A DNA stretch of 64,000 bases from JASLDZ01 sp964242625 (lineage in GTDB: Bacteria; Pseudomonadota; Alphaproteobacteria; Caulobacterales; Caulobacteraceae): positions 4,415 to 68,414 of the forward strand of contig CAXTAO010000013.1 in assembly GCA_964242625.1 (NCBI GenBank), written 5' to 3'. Below the pieces are notes generated by a model. The model was not told where the DNA came from. It did no database searches and saw only the letters and a list, made by a program, of their open reading frames with translations. Made by a program: the position numbers and the translations under genes. Below, one piece after another: positions 62,396 through 64,000 of this stretch (position 1 is the first letter of the stretch; each line of letters starts with the position of its first letter).

Positions 62396-63411
62396 CCGAC
62401 GAGCCTGAGCGCGCGGGCGGGATGGCCGTGCAGCTCGGCCCAGCGCAACAGCGCGTCCTCGCGCCCATGGGTGATCCACAGCTCGCGCGGGCTGAGTTCG
62501 CTGACGGTCGCGGTCAGCTCGTCCCAGTCGGCGTGGTCGGAGAGGATCAGCGGCAGCTCGACACCGCGCTGGCGGGCGCGCCCGCGCACGCGCATCCAGC
62601 CGGAGGCGAAGGCGTCCACCGGGTCGGCGAAGCGGCGGCTCCATCGGTCGGCGATGGCCGAGGGAGGGGCGACCACCACCTCGCCCGGAAGGGCGCCGCC
62701 CCGCGGGCGCTTGCCCGCCGCGCCCTCCTCCGTCGCCGGCAGGAGCGGCCCGAGCCGCACGCCATGCGCCTCGTAGAGGGCGTTGAGCTTCTGCAGCGCG
62801 CCGTGCACGTAGATCGGCCGGTCGTAACCCGCCTCGCGCAGCAGCGCGATCACCCGCTGCGCCTTGCCGAGCGCGTAGGCGCCGACGAGGTGGGTGCGCT
62901 CGGGGAACTGGCGCAGGCTCTCCAGGAGCTTCTGCATCTCGTCCGCGTCCGGAGGATGGCGGAAGACCGGCAGGCCGAAGGTCGCTTCCGAGATGAACAG
63001 GTGGCAGGGCGTGGGCTCGAAGCGCGCGCAGGTGGGATCGCGACGGCGCTTGTAGTCGCCCGACACCACGGCGGTGCAGCCGCGGTGGTCGATCACCGCC
63101 TGCGCCGAGCCCAGCACGTGACCCGCGGGGACGAGCCGCAGCTCCACCCCGCCCACCGCCAGGCGCTCGCCATAGGGCAGGGGCTGGGTGGTTTCGGCGA
63201 AGTCCTCGCCGTAGCGCACGCGCATGATATCGAGGGTGGCAGGGGTGGCTAAGACAGCGCCGTGGCCCGAGCGCGCGTGGTCGGCGTGACCATGGGTGAT
63301 CACCGCACGGGGGACGGGGCGCACGGGGTCGACGTGGAAGTCGCCAGGCGGGCAGTACAGCCCTTCCGGCCGGGGCTGCAGGAGGCGTTCGAAGGGCAGG
63401 GCCGGATCCAC
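62371..63411 (-). CDS. Ligase-associated MBL-fold DNA exonuclease
   Basis: A 346-residue metallo-beta-lactamase-fold nuclease of the TIGR04122 group. The metal motif THGHADHAR is at about 39-47, VPAGHVLGSAQ provides a further His, and VVSGDYKRRRDPT and LSDHADWDEL are the following metal-binding and beta-CASP-like parts. In many bacteria this gene is next to an ATP-dependent DNA ligase and a DEXH helicase. Here neither is beside it: mnmC is downstream and an NfeD-like gene is upstream. It starts at GTG 63411 and its 3' end overlaps the convergent mnmC by 25 bases. Confidence 0.87.
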   Translation of the reverse strand: MDPALPFERLLQPRPEGLYCPPGDFHVDPVRPVPRAVITHGHADHARSGHGAVLATPATLDIMRVRYGEDFAETTQPLPYGERLAVGGVELRLVPAGHVLGSAQAVIDHRGCTAVVSGDYKRRRDPTCARFEPTPCHLFISEATFGLPVFRHPPDADEMQKLLESLRQFPERTHLVGAYALGKAQRVIALLREAGYDRPIYVHGALQKLNALYEAHGVRLGPLLPATEEGAAGKRPRGGALPGEVVVAPPSAIADRWSRRFADPVDAFASGWMRVRGRARQRGVELPLILSDHADWDELTATVSELSPRELWITHGREDALLRWAELHGHPARALRLVGYEDDELE

Positions 63412-63417
63412 GCGCTC

Positions 63418-63894
63418 TCAGTCCACCTGCAGGGGGCGCACCGCAAGCTCCCCGTCGCCCGCGCGCACCACCCGCAGGAGTGTCCCCGGCGCGGGGACGG
63501 GGGCGTCGGCGACCAGCGTCGCGGGCAGGCGCGTGCCGTCGACCGCCACCACGCCGCAAGGGCCGGTGAAGTCCACCGCCCTGACCGTGCGGCCCAGAAG
63601 GCGCGGGTCGGCGCCTTGGGGGCCGGGCGCGGGCGCGGAGGCCGGCGGAGCCGGCGCGCGCCGGCGACGGAGCGGAACGGCCGTCAGCGCCGCGCCGGCG
63701 CATACGAACACGGCCGCCTGCGCCGCGGGCGAGCCCGGCAGGACCGCCCCCGCCAGCGCCGCCACGAGGCCTGCAGCGGCGCCGCGCGAGAGGGCGGGGG
63801 CGCCCGCCGCGACGCCGGCCGCCAGCACGCCCGCGCCGGCCGCGAGCCAGAAGATGACGGGCTGATCGGCCAGGAGCTGGAGCGCGGGGCTCAC
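63418..63894 (-). CDS. NfeD-like membrane protein
   Basis: A 158-residue protein. Two or three hydrophobic helices lie in residues 10-75, followed by RRRRAPAPP and a small soluble domain (about 95-158) with LLGRTVRAVDFTGPCGVVAVDG, the five-stranded OB-like fold typical of the NfeD C-terminus. NfeD proteins are normally partnered by SPFH/stomatin proteins in membrane microdomains. It starts at GTG 63894, overlapping the stop of the gene upstream by GTGA. Confidence 0.75.
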   Translation of the reverse strand: MSPALQLLADQPVIFWLAAGAGVLAAGVAAGAPALSRGAAAGLVAALAGAVLPGSPAAQAAVFVCAGAALTAVPLRRRRAPAPPASAPAPGPQGADPRLLGRTVRAVDFTGPCGVVAVDGTRLPATLVADAPVPAPGTLLRVVRAGDGELAVRPLQVD

Positions 63895-64000
63895 GGCGGC
63901 GCGGCGTCGGGCGTCGCCAGCGCGTGGGCGAGGTCGCGCGCCGCCGCGGCGGCCGCGGCCACCGCCGCGCGCGCGGCCGGAGAGCAGGCCCGGTATCGCG
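63891..64000 (-). CDS. 3' end of an uncharacterised gene (cut by window edge)
   Basis: Only the last 35 codons are in the window. The reading ends PAARAAVAAAAAAARDL then AHALATPDAAPP and stops with TGA at 63891-63893, inside the NfeD start, so it is translationally coupled to it. The alanine-rich helical tail gives no family. By analogy with other NfeD genes the partner might be an SPFH/stomatin protein, but nothing visible supports that. Confidence 0.5.
   Translation of the reverse strand, partial: RYRACSPAARAAVAAAAAAARDLAHALATPDAAPP

Overview
This window is a very GC-rich alphaproteobacterial chromosome segment, most likely from the order Caulobacterales. The evidence is: rpsT directly upstream of dnaA; a GapR-type (DUF2312) nucleoid protein about 2.5 kb from a TacA-like sigma-54 response regulator; the 6S RNA / 5-formyl-THF cyclo-ligase / YmdB block; a DUF4164-zapA pair; an Oar-like TonB-dependent receptor; and three GANTC (CcrM-type) sites at the dnaA promoter. 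Coding density is high, many genes overlap by 4 bases (ATGA/GTGA), and GTG starts are common. I see no rRNA, tRNA, insertion sequence, prophage, restriction system or CRISPR array. Assignment to a genus is not possible by eye.

Layout. 1-7.4 kb (minus strand): 5' part of glnD, a small methyltransferase, a secreted CocE/AEH-type hydrolase, a class A acid phosphatase, a small acidic protein, ymdB, fau and the 6S RNA gene with its own promoter. 7.5-10.4 kb (plus): two acyl-CoA dehydrogenase genes flanking a thioredoxin-fold (HCCA/DsbA-like) gene. 10.4-14.8 kb: gap-pgk, an Ivy-like protein, DUF4164-zapA. 14.8-17.1 kb: agmatine to putrescine genes aguB and aguA with a four-helix-bundle (IVS) gene between them. 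17.3-24 kb: envelope genes (TonB-dependent receptor, GT39-like glycosyltransferase, OmpA). 24-32 kb: ftsY-yciB-queG-GST, then an FKBP, threonine dehydratase, an acyltransferase and rimO on the other strand. 32-38.3 kb: class I aldolase, then a UbiH-like hydroxylase followed by crtY-crtI-crtB (phytoene to beta-carotene). 38.3-41.9 kb: SDR, rpsT, dnaA, and a long inverted repeat in the intergenic space after dnaA. 42-44.6 kb: TPR protein, small secreted protein, PNPOx-fold protein. 44.6-50.5 kb: a siroheme-synthase-like gene and a compact molybdenum cofactor cluster (mocA; moaA-moaD-moaE-moaB-VOC-moaC-moeA). 50.5-60 kb: rpmJ, HAD hydrolase, gapR, pepF, tacA-like, FAD monooxygenase, ABC1 kinase-like, alpha/beta hydrolase, motA. 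60-64 kb: low-complexity lipoprotein, mnmC, a ligase-type MBL exonuclease, an NfeD-like protein and the 3' end of one more gene.

How the genes fit together. Most are core functions: nitrogen signalling, glycolysis, division, secretion, replication control, translation and tRNA modification, molybdopterin synthesis and motility. The accessory flavour comes from the envelope receptor, carotenoid synthesis, acyl-CoA dehydrogenation and putrescine formation. I did not find an obvious new defence or mobile system. The features most worth a second look are the collinear long inverted repeat after dnaA (99 of 102 matched bases in four blocks), the dehydrogenase/thioredoxin-fold/dehydrogenase operon, the VOC gene inside the molybdopterin operon, the reduced methyltransferase tail on the siroheme-synthase-like protein, and the GANTC cluster at the dnaA promoter.
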